The notes under the pieces are model-generated. The model did no database searches and was not told the origin of the DNA. It saw nothing but the letters and a program-made list of their open reading frames with translations. Below are positions 15,702 through 24,949 of a DNA stretch of 64,000 bases, one piece after another. Position 1 is the stretch's first letter; every line of letters starts with the position of its first letter. Made by a program: the position numbers and the translations under genes. Source of the stretch: Devosia elaeis (GTDB taxonomy: Bacteria > Pseudomonadota > Alphaproteobacteria > Rhizobiales > Devosiaceae); the NCBI RefSeq assembly GCF_001650025.1, contig NZ_LVVY01000063.1, positions 1-64,000 of the forward strand. Reading direction: 5' to 3'.

Positions 15702-18700
15702 ATGACGGACATGGTGACGGCGCGGTTTCTGGCGGGAATCGAGGCCGGGGCGGCGGATGAGAGCCTGCGGCGCTTCCTGAAGCAGGCCATTGCCGCCATC
15801 GACCCCGACGACCTGGCGCGGCAGGATGAAAAGACGCTGATCGCGGCTTTGCGGCGCAGCCATGAACGGCTGGTGGAAGGCCCGCTGGAGCAGACGCGGA
15901 TCTATGCCACGCCGGCCGCGGCGCCCGGCGATGCGCTGGTGCTCGACATCATCTGCCCCGACATGCCCTTCATCGTCGACAGCGCCCTGGCCGCGTTGCG
16001 CGCCATGGGCGGGGCGATCCGGCTGTTCGCGCACCCGGTGGTGCATGTGGCCGATGGGCGGGTCGGCGCCGGCGGCGTGGCGATGAGCGTGCTGCATATC
16101 CATAGCGCCCCCATCGCCGATATCGACGCCCTGGTGGCCGAATTGCGCGCCACCCTGCAGGACGTGACCTGGGCGACGCGGGACTGGCAGGCCATGCTGG
16201 AGCGCGTGCAGGGCGCCATGGCCGGCCTGACCGCCGCTCCCACGGGCCAGCGCGAGGAGGCGCTGAGCTTCCTCGACTGGCTGATCGGGCACAATTTCAC
16301 CTTTCTGGGCCTGCGCGAATATCGCCTGGAAAATGCGGCGCTGACGCCGGTGGCCGGCTCGGGGCTGGGCATATTGCGCGACGAGCAGCTCAAGGTGGTG
16401 CGCAGCGGCGCCGAATATGTGGACAGCACGCCCGAACTGGTGGCTTTCGCCAAGGGCAAGGAGCCGCTGCTGGTGACCAAGGCCAATATCCGCGCCCGGG
16501 TGCATCGGCGCGTGCATATGGATTATGTCGGCATCAAGCTGTTCGGGCCGGACGGGCAGGCGCGCGGGGAATTGCGCGTGGTGGGGCTCTATACGGCGCA
16601 GGCGCTGGTGGCGCCGCATACCGACGTGCCCATCATCCGCAAGAAGATCGCCGAGGTGATGCGGCGCTCGGGCGTCGATCCACTGGGCCATGCCGGGCGC
16701 ACGCTGCTGGGGGCGCTGGACGGCTATCCGCGCGACGAATTGTTCCAGATCGAGGCCGGGCAATTGGGCGAATTCGCCGAGGCCATTGCCGGGCTCTATG
16801 ACCGGCCGCGCGTGCGGGTGCTGCCGCGCATCGACCGGTTCGACAATTTCGTCTCGGTGCTGGTCTATGTGCCGCGCGACAAATATGACGGCGCCGTGCG
16901 GGCGCGGATCACGCGCTATCTCGCCGAAATCTATGACGGGCGCGTCTCGGCCTTCTATCCGCATTTCCCCGAGGGGGAATTGGTGCGGCTGCATGTGATC
17001 ATCGGGCGCAATGGCGGGCCGACGCCGCGACCGGAACGGCGGGAACTGGAAGCGGGCGTCGAGGCGCTGACGCGGGATTTCGCCGACATGCTGGCCGCCG
17101 CCGCGCCCGAGCCGGGGCTGATCAGCGATTGGCGGCAGGCCTTTTCGCCGGCCTATCAGAGCCGCAACGGCGTGGCCGAGGCGCTGGCGGACATCGCCAT
17201 CTTCCAGGGGCTGGAGGCGGACGGGATCGGCCTGCGCCTGGGGGCGCGCAGCGGCGCCGATGGCGGATTGAGCCTCAAGGTCTATCACGAGGGTACGGCC
17301 ATTCCGCTGAGCGAGCGCGTGCCGGTGCTGGAGAATTTCGGCTTCCAGGTGATCGACGAACGCACCTATACGCTGGTGCCCCGCGACGGGGTGGAGCGCT
17401 ACCTGCACGACATGGTGCTGGACCTGGGCGAGGGCGGCATGGACGAGGTTCTGGCGCGCGCAGCCGCCATCGAGGCGGGGCTGTCGGCCGTATGGCGCGG
17501 GGATGCCGAGAGCGACCAGCTCAATAGCCTGGTGACCCTGGCGGGGCTGGACTGGAACGAGGCGGCGCTGCTGCGGGCGCTGTCGCGCTATCTGCGGCAG
17601 ATCGGGATTTCCTATTCGCAGCGCTACCTGGCGCGGGTGCTGGTGACGCAGAAGCGGGCGGCCCAGGCGCTGGTGGCGCTGTTCGAGGCGCTGCACAATC
17701 CCGCCCTGCCCGATGGCGCGCAGCGGGCGGAGGCGGCACGGGCCGCCATCGCCGTGGAGCTGGAGCAAATCTCCTCGCTGGACGAGGACAATATCGTGCG
17801 GCGGTTCCAGAACCTGATCGAGGCGGCGCTGCGCACCAATGCCTGGCAGCGCGATGCCGAGGGCGGGCGGCGGCCGGCCCTGGCGATCAAGTTCGACAGT
17901 GCTGCCGTGGACGGCATGGCCGAGCCCCGGCCCTATCGGGAAATCTCGGTCTATTCGCCGCGCGTGGAAGGGGTACACCTGCGCTTCGGCGCCATTGCGC
18001 GCGGCGGCATCCGCTGGTCGGACCGGCCGGAGGATTTCCGCACCGAAGTGCTGGGCCTGGTCAAGGCGCAGCAGGTGAAGAACGCGGTGATCGTGCCGGT
18101 GGGCGCCAAGGGCGGCTTCGTGCCCAAAAGGCTCAGCGCCGGCATGCCGCGCGACGCCTTCATGGCGGAAGGCACGGAAAGCTACAAAATCTTCATCGGC
18201 GCGCTGCTGGACGTTACCGACAACCTGGTCGAGGGCGCCATAGTGCCGCCGGACAATGTGGTGCGGCGGGATGGGGACGATCCCTATCTGGTGGTGGCGG
18301 CGGACAAGGGCACGGCGAGCTTTTCGGACATCGCCAATGGGCTGGCCACGAGCCGCGGCTTCTGGCTGGGCGATGCCTTCGCCTCGGGCGGCTCGGCCGG
18401 CTATGACCACAAGAAGATGGGCATTACCGCGCGGGGCGGCTGGGAGGCGGTGAAGCGGCATTTCCGCGAGATGGACCGCGACATCCAGAGCGAGCCGTTC
18501 AGCGTGGCCGGCGTGGGCGACATGAGCGGGGACGTGTTCGGCAATGGCATGCTGCTGAGCGGCGAAATCCGACTGGTGGCGGCTTTCGACCATCGGGATA
18601 TCTTCATCGATCCCGCACCGGACGCGGCGACCAGCTTCGCCGAGCGGCAGCGGCTCTTCGCCCTGCCCCGCTCCAGCTGGCAGGACTACGACAAAAGCCT

Positions 18701-20369
18701 GATCTCCAAGGGCGGCGGCGTCTTTTCGCGGGCGGCCAAATCCATTCCGCTCAGTACGGAAATGCAGGCCCTGCTGGGTCTGGACAAGGACGCGGCCAAT
18801 CCGGCGGAAGTGATGCGGGCCATTCTCTGCGCGCCGGTGGACCTGCTCTGGTTCGGCGGCATCGGCACCTATATCAAGGCCGCCGAGGAAGACGATGCCA
18901 ATGTGGGCGACCGGGCCAATGACGCCATCCGCGTCGCTGCCGAGGCGGTGCGGGCCAAGGTGGTGGGCGAAGGCGCCAATCTGGGCGTGACGCAGCGCGG
19001 CCGCATCGCCTATGCGCTCAAGGGCGGGCGGATCGATACCGACGCCATCGATAATTCGGCCGGCGTCAATTCCTCCGACCTCGAGGTCAATATCAAGATC
19101 GCGCTGGCGCCCGTCGTCGCGTCGGGCCGGCTGGACATGGCGGCGCGCAATGCCTTCCTCGCCGGCATGACCGGGGACGTGGCGGCCTTGTGCCTGCGCA
19201 ACAATTATCTTCAGACCCTGGCGCTGTCGCTGGCCGAGCGGGCGGGCGTGGCCGAATTGCCCGACCATCGGGTGCTGATCGAAGGGCTGGAAGCGCGGGG
19301 CCTTCTCGACCGCAATGTCGAATTCCTGCCTAGCGACGCCACGCTCGATGCGCGGGCCGCCGAAGGCAAGGGGCTGACGCGGCCGGAACTGGCCGTGATC
19401 CTGGCCTATGCCAAGCTGACGCTGTTCGACGATTTGCTGGCCGGGACGGAAATCGACGATCCCTATCTCGCCAGCGAATTGTTCCGCTATTTCCCCGAGC
19501 CGATCCACGCGAGCTATCCCGAGGCGGTGGAAGGCCATCGCCTGCGGCGCGAAATCATCGCCACGGTGCTGACCAATGCCATGATCAATCGCGGCGGCCC
19601 GGCCTTCATTTCCGAGTTGACGGCGGCGACCAGCGCCAGCCCGGGCGAAGTAGCGCTGGCCTTTGCCGCGGTGCGCGATTCCTATGGGCTGAGCGCGCTC
19701 AATGCCGGGATAGACGCGCTGGACGGCCGGGTTTCGGGGGCGGTGCAATTGTCGCTCTATGCGCAGGTTGAAGCGCTGCTGCGGCAGGAAACACTCTGGT
19801 TCCTGCGCAACAGCACGGTCCGCGAGGGGCTGGCGGGATTGGTCGAGCGGCACCGGCAGGGCGTGGAGGGATTGCGCGCGGCCGAGGGGCTGCTGCCCGC
19901 CGAACAAAGGGCTGAGCTGGACAGCCGGATCGGCGAATTAGTGGAAGCCGGCGTGCCCGAGGCCCTGGCGCGGCGGATCGGCGAATTGCCGTTCCTGGGC
20001 CATAGCAGCGATATCGTGCTGGTGGCCGAGCGCAGCGGCAACAGCCTCGAACAGACGGCGCGCGCCTATTTCGGGGTGGCCGGCCTGTTCGACCTGTTCC
20101 GCGTCATCGCGGGGGGCCGCGCCATCGTCATGAGCGACCGCTTCGACCGCATGGCGCTGGACCGCGCCATGGCCAATGTGATGCGGGCCCTCCGCGACCT
20201 GACGGCCGACGCGCTGGCGGCCGGCTCGGTGGACGACCTGGTGGCACAGCGCTCCGTCGCCGTGGCGCGGAGCGTGGCCGCGGTGAAGACGCTTACGGAA
20301 GGCGGGCTGACCGTGTCGCGACTGAGCGTCGCGGCGGGGTTGCTGGCCGATCTGGCGCGGGAGGGGTGA
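15702..20369 (+). CDS. gdhB: NAD-specific glutamate dehydrogenase, large (about 170 kDa) class
   Basis: Oxidises glutamate to 2-oxoglutarate and ammonia with NAD. It is 1555 residues, typical of the large bacterial class, with long N-terminal regulatory regions (ACT-like segments up to about residue 700) and the catalytic domain behind. Key blocks are IARGGIRWSDRPEDFRTEVL, VIVPVGAKGGFVPKR (substrate loop and lysine), GYDHKKMGITARGGWEAVK, GVGDMSGDVFGNGMLLS and VVGEGANLGVTQRGR (nucleotide binding). It is a single gene with its own upstream space. The symbol follows common usage and is less certain than the function. Confidence 0.95.
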   Translation: MTDMVTARFLAGIEAGAADESLRRFLKQAIAAIDPDDLARQDEKTLIAALRRSHERLVEGPLEQTRIYATPAAAPGDALVLDIICPDMPFIVDSALAALRAMGGAIRLFAHPVVHVADGRVGAGGVAMSVLHIHSAPIADIDALVAELRATLQDVTWATRDWQAMLERVQGAMAGLTAAPTGQREEALSFLDWLIGHNFTFLGLREYRLENAALTPVAGSGLGILRDEQLKVVRSGAEYVDSTPELVAFAKGKEPLLVTKANIRARVHRRVHMDYVGIKLFGPDGQARGELRVVGLYTAQALVAPHTDVPIIRKKIAEVMRRSGVDPLGHAGRTLLGALDGYPRDELFQIEAGQLGEFAEAIAGLYDRPRVRVLPRIDRFDNFVSVLVYVPRDKYDGAVRARITRYLAEIYDGRVSAFYPHFPEGELVRLHVIIGRNGGPTPRPERRELEAGVEALTRDFADMLAAAAPEPGLISDWRQAFSPAYQSRNGVAEALADIAIFQGLEADGIGLRLGARSGADGGLSLKVYHEGTAIPLSERVPVLENFGFQVIDERTYTLVPRDGVERYLHDMVLDLGEGGMDEVLARAAAIEAGLSAVWRGDAESDQLNSLVTLAGLDWNEAALLRALSRYLRQIGISYSQRYLARVLVTQKRAAQALVALFEALHNPALPDGAQRAEAARAAIAVELEQISSLDEDNIVRRFQNLIEAALRTNAWQRDAEGGRRPALAIKFDSAAVDGMAEPRPYREISVYSPRVEGVHLRFGAIARGGIRWSDRPEDFRTEVLGLVKAQQVKNAVIVPVGAKGGFVPKRLSAGMPRDAFMAEGTESYKIFIGALLDVTDNLVEGAIVPPDNVVRRDGDDPYLVVAADKGTASFSDIANGLATSRGFWLGDAFASGGSAGYDHKKMGITARGGWEAVKRHFREMDRDIQSEPFSVAGVGDMSGDVFGNGMLLSGEIRLVAAFDHRDIFIDPAPDAATSFAERQRLFALPRSSWQDYDKSLISKGGGVFSRAAKSIPLSTEMQALLGLDKDAANPAEVMRAILCAPVDLLWFGGIGTYIKAAEEDDANVGDRANDAIRVAAEAVRAKVVGEGANLGVTQRGRIAYALKGGRIDTDAIDNSAGVNSSDLEVNIKIALAPVVASGRLDMAARNAFLAGMTGDVAALCLRNNYLQTLALSLAERAGVAELPDHRVLIEGLEARGLLDRNVEFLPSDATLDARAAEGKGLTRPELAVILAYAKLTLFDDLLAGTEIDDPYLASELFRYFPEPIHASYPEAVEGHRLRREIIATVLTNAMINRGGPAFISELTAATSASPGEVALAFAAVRDSYGLSALNAGIDALDGRVSGAVQLSLYAQVEALLRQETLWFLRNSTVREGLAGLVERHRQGVEGLRAAEGLLPAEQRAELDSRIGELVEAGVPEALARRIGELPFLGHSSDIVLVAERSGNSLEQTARAYFGVAGLFDLFRVIAGGRAIVMSDRFDRMALDRAMANVMRALRDLTADALAAGSVDDLVAQRSVAVARSVAAVKTLTEGGLTVSRLSVAAGLLADLAREG

Positions 20370-20401
20370 GGAAGCCTTGCTGCCATTTGTGAGCGTGTGG
20401 C

Positions 20402-20545
20402 GGCATCCCCCTCATCCGCCCTCCGGGCACCTTCTCCCCGAGGGGGAGAAGAATGGTTCTGCGTTCGCCTCTTATTCCTCTCCCCCTCGGGGAGAGGGTG
20501 GATCGGCCGAAGGCCGAGACGGGTGAGGGTCCTCCCCCGAAAGTC
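20402..20545 (+). repeat. Paired-arm intergenic repeat (CCCCTCATCCGCCCT family)
   Basis: First arm CCCCCTCATCCGCCCTCCGG...CTTCTCCCCGAGGGGGAGAA (20406-20450), second module CTCTCCCCCTCGGGGAGAGG...GAGACGGGTGAGGG (20478-20528). The first arm matches the element at 43219-43370. It occupies most of the 231-base gap before the FBPase gene. Confidence 0.65.
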
Positions 20546-20600
20546 GCTCTTGTATGGTTGATCCACATGAGGAGATTGGGGACACAAGAAGGAGCCCTCC

Positions 20601-21548
20601 ATGACCAATCTGTCCCAATGGCTTGCCGCCCAGACCGATGACGCGAACATTGCCGGGGTGATCACCGCCATGGCGGCGGCGGGGGCGGAAATCGCGGCCG
20701 TGCTGCGCCAGGCGCCGATTGCCGGGCAGACGGGGCTGGCGGGGGCGACCAATGTGCAGGGTGAGGCGCAGAAGGCGCTCGACGTGATCTCGAACGATAT
20801 TGTTTTGAATCACTTACGGGCAAATCCGGCAGTATCGATTCTGGTTTCCGAAGAGCTGGATGAAGCCGTTGACATCTCGAGTCAGGGCGCGGTGATTGTC
20901 GCCACCGATCCCTTGGACGGATCTTCAAATCTCGACGTAAATGTCACCGTGGGCACGATTTTTTCGCTGCTGCCGGCCGATGGCGGGCCGTTGCAGAAGG
21001 GCAGCGCGCAATTGGCGGCGGGCTATGTCGCCTATGGCCCGGCCACCAGCCTGGTGCTGCGCATCGCGGGGCCCACGAGCGTCTTCACCCTGGCCGATGA
21101 CGGGCAATGGCTGCTGACCGTCGCCGCCGCGGCGGTGCCGGAAGCATCGGGGGAATTCGCCATCAATACGGCGCGGGAACGGTTCTGGGACGCGCCGACG
21201 CTCGGCTACGTGCAGGAGAGCGTGGCCGGCGAGACCGGGCCGGCCGGCAAGCGCTACAATATGCGCTGGGTGGGCTCGATGGTGGCCGATATCCACCGCA
21301 TCCTGATGCGCGGCGGCATTTTCCTCTATCCGCTGGACCGCGAGACCGCGAGCAAGGGCGGGCGGCTGCGGCTGCTCTACGAGGCCAATCCCATGGCCTG
21401 GCTGGTGGAGGGCGCCGGCGGGCGTTCGACTACCGGGCGGCAGGGCATATTGAGCGTGCAGCCGACGGGAATTCACCAGCGGGTGCCGGTGATCCTGGGA
21501 TCGGCGGAGGAAGTGAAGCGGGTGGAGGACTGGTACGCGCGGGGATAG
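20601..21548 (+). CDS. fbp: Fructose-1,6-bisphosphatase, class I
   Basis: Hydrolyses fructose 1,6-bisphosphate to fructose 6-phosphate in gluconeogenesis; 315 residues. Metal site residues are in EELDE (about 84-88) and DPLDGSSNLD (103-112); the substrate loop RGGIFLYPLD and KGGRLRLLYEANPMAWLVEGAGG are diagnostic for class I. Cytoplasmic. AGGAG precedes the ATG. Odd: roughly 20790-20960, which spans the first metal-binding block, is clearly less GC-rich and uses codons rare here (TTA, GTA, AAT, GTT), while the protein sequence is intact. Confidence 0.93.
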   Translation: MTNLSQWLAAQTDDANIAGVITAMAAAGAEIAAVLRQAPIAGQTGLAGATNVQGEAQKALDVISNDIVLNHLRANPAVSILVSEELDEAVDISSQGAVIVATDPLDGSSNLDVNVTVGTIFSLLPADGGPLQKGSAQLAAGYVAYGPATSLVLRIAGPTSVFTLADDGQWLLTVAAAAVPEASGEFAINTARERFWDAPTLGYVQESVAGETGPAGKRYNMRWVGSMVADIHRILMRGGIFLYPLDRETASKGGRLRLLYEANPMAWLVEGAGGRSTTGRQGILSVQPTGIHQRVPVILGSAEEVKRVEDWYARG

Positions 21549-21580
21549 TGAGAGGAGGCATATCGGACTTCTCGATTTGG

Positions 21581-21696
21581 CGGCTCCATCGCCTCCCTCC
21601 CCCTTGAGGGGAGGGAATGAGGGTGGGGGTCCATCAGTAGATCACCGCACCACCCCCACCCCGGCCCTCCCCTCAAGGGGGAGGGGGCAAAGAACC
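21581..21696 (-). repeat. Paired-arm intergenic repeat, reverse-complement copy of 5560-5706
   Basis: GGCTCCATCGCCTCCCTCCC...GAGGGTGGGGGT (21582-21630) and CCACCCCCACCCCGGCCCTC...GGGGGCAAAGAACC (about 21651-21697) are the two modules of 5560-5706 in inverted orientation. The loop between them is about 20 bases instead of about 50. The arms are nearly identical while the loops are unrelated. Confidence 0.75.
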
Positions 21697-21809
21697 GAGA
21701 TCGTTGCGCGTGCCAAAGCAAAACTATGGCAGCCTAGACCGCCTCAAAATTTGCAACGTTCTTTTGGCTTCGCTAGAAAGCATCCCATATCGCGCCGATG
21801 GGAGCCAAG

Positions 21810-23078
21810 ATGAGCGACGCCGACTATTCCTTGCCGAAGACCAATGCCGGGCCGTGGCAGGCGCGACCCTTCCACCGGCAATATCTGATGCGGCAGGCCA
21901 ATAATCTGTTCGACTTCTTCGAGGCCGCCTCGATCAATCCCCGGGGCGGGTTCTACGAATTGAGCGACGAGGGCAGCCCGCTCAAGCCCGACAATGCCGT
22001 TCGGCAAATCCATGTCACGACGCGCATGATCCATTGCGCGGTGATCGGGAGCCTGCTGGGCCGGCCCGGCTCGGACGAGGTGATCGACCATGGCATGCGC
22101 TATCTGTGGGAAAAGCATCGCGATCCCCAACATGGCGGCTATGTCTGGGGCCTGGACGACAATGGCTATACCGATCCCAGCAAGCAGGCCTATGGCCATG
22201 CCTTCGTGCTGCTGGCCGGGGCCAGCGCCAAGCTGGTGAACCACCCGCTGGCCGACAGGGTGATCGCCGACGTCACCGAGGTGATCGAGACCCGGTTCTG
22301 GGACAAGAAGGTGGGCGCGGTGCGCGAGGAATTCGCCAATGATTGGGGGCAGACCAGCACCTATCGGGGGCAGAATTCCAACATGCACCTGACGGAGGCG
22401 CTGATGGCCGCCTATGAGGCGACGGGGCAGAACGAGTATATCGCCAAGGCGACGCGCATTGCCGACCTGATCATAAGGCGCAATGCCGTCCAGCTCGACC
22501 ATCGGGTGGCCGAGCATTTCCACGAGGACTGGAGCCTCGACAAGGACTTCAAGGGCTCGGAAATGTTCCGCCCCTCCGGCACGACGCCGGGCCATGCGCT
22601 GGAATGGTCGCGCCTGCTGTTCCAGCTCTTCGTGCTGGGCCGCAAGGAACATGGCTGGATGACCGAGGCGGCGCGGGGCCTGTTCCGCAACGCCATCGAC
22701 CTGGGCTGGGACAAGGTGCATGGCGGCTTTTTCTACACGCTGGACTGGGACAACCAGCCGATCATGCGCGAGAAGCTGTGGTGGCCGGTGGCCGAGGCCA
22801 TCGGCGCGGCGGCCTTTATCGGCGCCTATGACAAGGACGCCTATTACCAGCATTGGTATCGCCGGCTCTGGGACTTTGCCGAGAACCACGTGATCGATCA
22901 CGAGCGCGGCGGCTGGACCAGCGAGCTCAAGGAAGACCTGACGCCGACCTCGCGGCTCTTCGTGGGCAAGCCGGACATCTATCATGCGCTGCAGGCCTGC
23001 CTGATCCCGCTCTATCCGCCCAGCGGCAGCCTGACCCGGGCGATCATCGAGGGGGACGATCTGGGGCCGCGCTACTAG
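21810..23078 (+). CDS. AGE-family sugar epimerase/isomerase
   Basis: Encodes 422 residues of the N-acylglucosamine 2-epimerase / mannose isomerase (alpha/alpha barrel) family. Recognisable blocks are GGYVWGLDDNG, QAYGHAFVLLAGA, GQNSNMHLTEALMAAYEATG, PGHALEWSRLLFQL and GKPDIYHALQACLIPLYP; the His residues in PGH and YHA are in the positions of the catalytic histidines of the mannose/sulfoquinovose isomerases. Probable reaction is aldose-ketose isomerisation (D-mannose to D-fructose); the substrate is unproven. ATG 21810 is preferred because GGAG lies five bases ahead; ATG 21798 is an alternative. Confidence 0.85.
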   Translation: MSDADYSLPKTNAGPWQARPFHRQYLMRQANNLFDFFEAASINPRGGFYELSDEGSPLKPDNAVRQIHVTTRMIHCAVIGSLLGRPGSDEVIDHGMRYLWEKHRDPQHGGYVWGLDDNGYTDPSKQAYGHAFVLLAGASAKLVNHPLADRVIADVTEVIETRFWDKKVGAVREEFANDWGQTSTYRGQNSNMHLTEALMAAYEATGQNEYIAKATRIADLIIRRNAVQLDHRVAEHFHEDWSLDKDFKGSEMFRPSGTTPGHALEWSRLLFQLFVLGRKEHGWMTEAARGLFRNAIDLGWDKVHGGFFYTLDWDNQPIMREKLWWPVAEAIGAAAFIGAYDKDAYYQHWYRRLWDFAENHVIDHERGGWTSELKEDLTPTSRLFVGKPDIYHALQACLIPLYPPSGSLTRAIIEGDDLGPRY

Positions 23079-23079
23079 G

Positions 23080-23132
23080 GGAAGGCCCCCTCACCGGCGC
23101 TTCGCGCCGACCTCTCCCCCAAAGGGAGAGGT
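23080..23132 (+). repeat. Short intergenic repeat
   Basis: GGAAGGCCCCCTCACCGGCG...CCTCTCCCCCAAAGGGAGAGGTG, with the dyad CTCTCCC/GGGAGAG. It matches the outer modules of 9898-9978 but lacks that copy's CCTCGGG dyad. Confidence 0.6.
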
Positions 23133-23197
23133 GCGCCTGCCGGCGACAACCATTGCCCGGCTCCCGCGTTGCTCCTCCAGCAACACGGAGAACAGGC

Positions 23198-23983
23198 ATG
23201 GCTTTACTGGACGGCAAGGTGGCGCTGGTGACGGGCGCGGGATCGGGCATCGGCAAGGCGACGGCCCTGGCGCTGGCGCGGGAGGGCGCGGCGCTGATCG
23301 TGATGAGCCGGACCCAGGCGGAAGTCGAGGCGACGGCGGCCGAAATCGAGCAGGCAGGCGGCCGGGCCTGGGCGGCGACGGCGGATGTCACCGATGACGC
23401 GGCGATGAAAAAGCTGGTGGCCGAGGGCATCGAGCGCTTCGGCCGGCTCGACGCCGTGGTGGCCAATGCCGGGATCAACGGGGTCTGGGCGCCCATCGAA
23501 ACGCTGACGCCCGAGGAATGGGACAAGACCATTTCGGTCAATCTGCGGGGCACCTATCTCACTATCCATCACAGCGTGCCGGCGCTGGAACAGGCGGGGG
23601 GCGGCTCGATCGTCATCGTCTCCTCGATCAATGGCACGCGCAGTTTCAGCACGCCCGGCGCCAGCGCCTATTCGGCCACCAAGGCGGCGCAGGTGGCCAT
23701 GGCCCAGCAATTGGCGCTGGAGCTGGGGCAACGGAAAATCCGCGTCAATGCCGTGTGCCCGGGGGCCATCGAGAGCCAGATCGACGACAATACCGAGAAG
23801 CGCGACAGCGACAAGGCGGGCATTCCGGTGGAATTTCCCGAGGGCGACATTCCGCTGACCGGCGGCAAGAGCGGCAAGGCGGCCGACGTGGCCGATGTCA
23901 TCGTGTTCCTGTGTTCGGATGCGGCGCGGCATGTGACCGGCACACCGGTGTGGATCGACGGGGGGCAGAGTTTGTTGCGCTAG
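23198..23983 (+). CDS. Short-chain dehydrogenase/reductase
   Basis: Classical SDR, 261 residues. Dinucleotide-binding TGAGSGIG (12-19), NAG (90-92), catalytic Ser (142 or 143) with Y158 and K162 in YSATK, and the C-terminal VWIDGGQSL. The loop after strand beta-2 (MSRTQ) lacks the acidic residue typical of strict NAD use, so NADP is possible. Substrate unknown. ATG 23198 with CGGAG upstream; the longer frame upstream overlaps the epimerase gene and is not coding. Neighbouring epimerase suggests sugar or polyol metabolism, a weak inference. Confidence 0.85.
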   Translation: MALLDGKVALVTGAGSGIGKATALALAREGAALIVMSRTQAEVEATAAEIEQAGGRAWAATADVTDDAAMKKLVAEGIERFGRLDAVVANAGINGVWAPIETLTPEEWDKTISVNLRGTYLTIHHSVPALEQAGGGSIVIVSSINGTRSFSTPGASAYSATKAAQVAMAQQLALELGQRKIRVNAVCPGAIESQIDDNTEKRDSDKAGIPVEFPEGDIPLTGGKSGKAADVADVIVFLCSDAARHVTGTPVWIDGGQSLLR

Positions 23984-24079
23984 ACGCTTCCGCCGCAAAT
24001 CCATGCCTCGCGGAGCGGTTGCCAGCGCCGGTATCGCGGCGTAAAGCACCGGCATCCCTGTCCGAGCCGGTGAGCCGCC

Positions 24080-24949
24080 ATGAATGCCCTGCCCGCCCAA
24101 TTGCCGCGCCTCTTGATCGAACGCGCGGTCGCCGCCGCGCTGGAAGAAGATCTGGGGCTGGCCGGCGACCTGACCAGCCAGGCGACCCTCCTGCCCGATG
24201 CCTGGGCGGAAGCAACGTTGTCGGCGCGGGAGCCGGGCGTAATCGCCGGGCTGGAGCTGGCGGCGGCGGCGTTCCGGCTGGTGGGCGACGGCGTCAATTT
24301 CGTGCCGAAAGTGGCCGATGGCGACAGGATCGCGGCCGGCGGCGTGGTGGCTGCGGTGTCGGGCCCGGCGCGACTGGTGATGTCGGGCGAGCGGGTGGCG
24401 CTCAATTTCCTCAATCATCTGAGCGGGATCGCGACATTGACGCGGACCTATGCCGATGCGGTCGAGGGCACGGGCGCGCGGATCTGCGACACGCGCAAGA
24501 CCACGCCGGGCCTGCGCGCCTTCGAGAAATACGCGGTGCGCTGCGGGGGCGGCGCCAATCATCGCTATGCGCTCAACGACGCCATTCTGATCAAGGACAA
24601 TCATATCGCGGTGGCCGGCAGCGTCACGGCGGCCTACAAGGCGGCGGAGGCCTTTGCCGGGCACCTGGTGGCCATCGAGATCGAGGTGGGCAGTCTTGCC
24701 GAGCTCGAAGAAGCGCTCGCCGCCGGCGCGCGGATCGTGCTGCTCGACAATATGGACAACGAGACGCTGCGCCAGGCCGTGGCCATCAATGCCGGGCGGG
24801 CGCGGCTCGAAGCCTCGGGCGGGGTGAAGCTGGATCGGGTGCGCTCCATCGGGGAAACCGGCGTCGACTATATTTCCACCAGCCAGATCACCATGGGCGC
24901 CAAGCCGCTGGACCTGGGGCTGGACGTGACCATCGGCGGGCGCAAATGA
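24080..24949 (+). CDS. nadC: Nicotinate-nucleotide pyrophosphorylase (carboxylating)
   Basis: Joins quinolinate and PRPP to give nicotinate mononucleotide, CO2 and pyrophosphate in de novo NAD synthesis; 289 residues. Diagnostic blocks are EDLGLAGDLTS, LNFLNHLSGIAT, CDTRKTTPGLRAFEKYAVRCGGG (active-site Arg/Lys) and NDAILIKDNHI, then IEIEVGSLAELEEAL and GVDYISTSQITMGAKPLDLGLD. No nadA or nadB in this window; nadE is at 48652. The stop overlaps the next start by four bases (ATGA), so cysQ is coupled to it. Confidence 0.94.
   Translation: MNALPAQLPRLLIERAVAAALEEDLGLAGDLTSQATLLPDAWAEATLSAREPGVIAGLELAAAAFRLVGDGVNFVPKVADGDRIAAGGVVAAVSGPARLVMSGERVALNFLNHLSGIATLTRTYADAVEGTGARICDTRKTTPGLRAFEKYAVRCGGGANHRYALNDAILIKDNHIAVAGSVTAAYKAAEAFAGHLVAIEIEVGSLAELEEALAAGARIVLLDNMDNETLRQAVAINAGRARLEASGGVKLDRVRSIGETGVDYISTSQITMGAKPLDLGLDVTIGGRK

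Noticed and set aside
15654-19907. 1417-codon open frame antisense to the glutamate dehydrogenase gene
   Set aside because: It is a product of high GC and regular third-position bias. The translation is His/Gly/Arg/Gln-rich and resembles no family, while the plus-strand protein is unmistakable.
23518-24945. Upstream extension of the cysQ frame over the SDR and nadC genes
   Set aside because: It is a Gly/Arg-rich shadow; the ATGA overlap with nadC fixes the real start at 24946.
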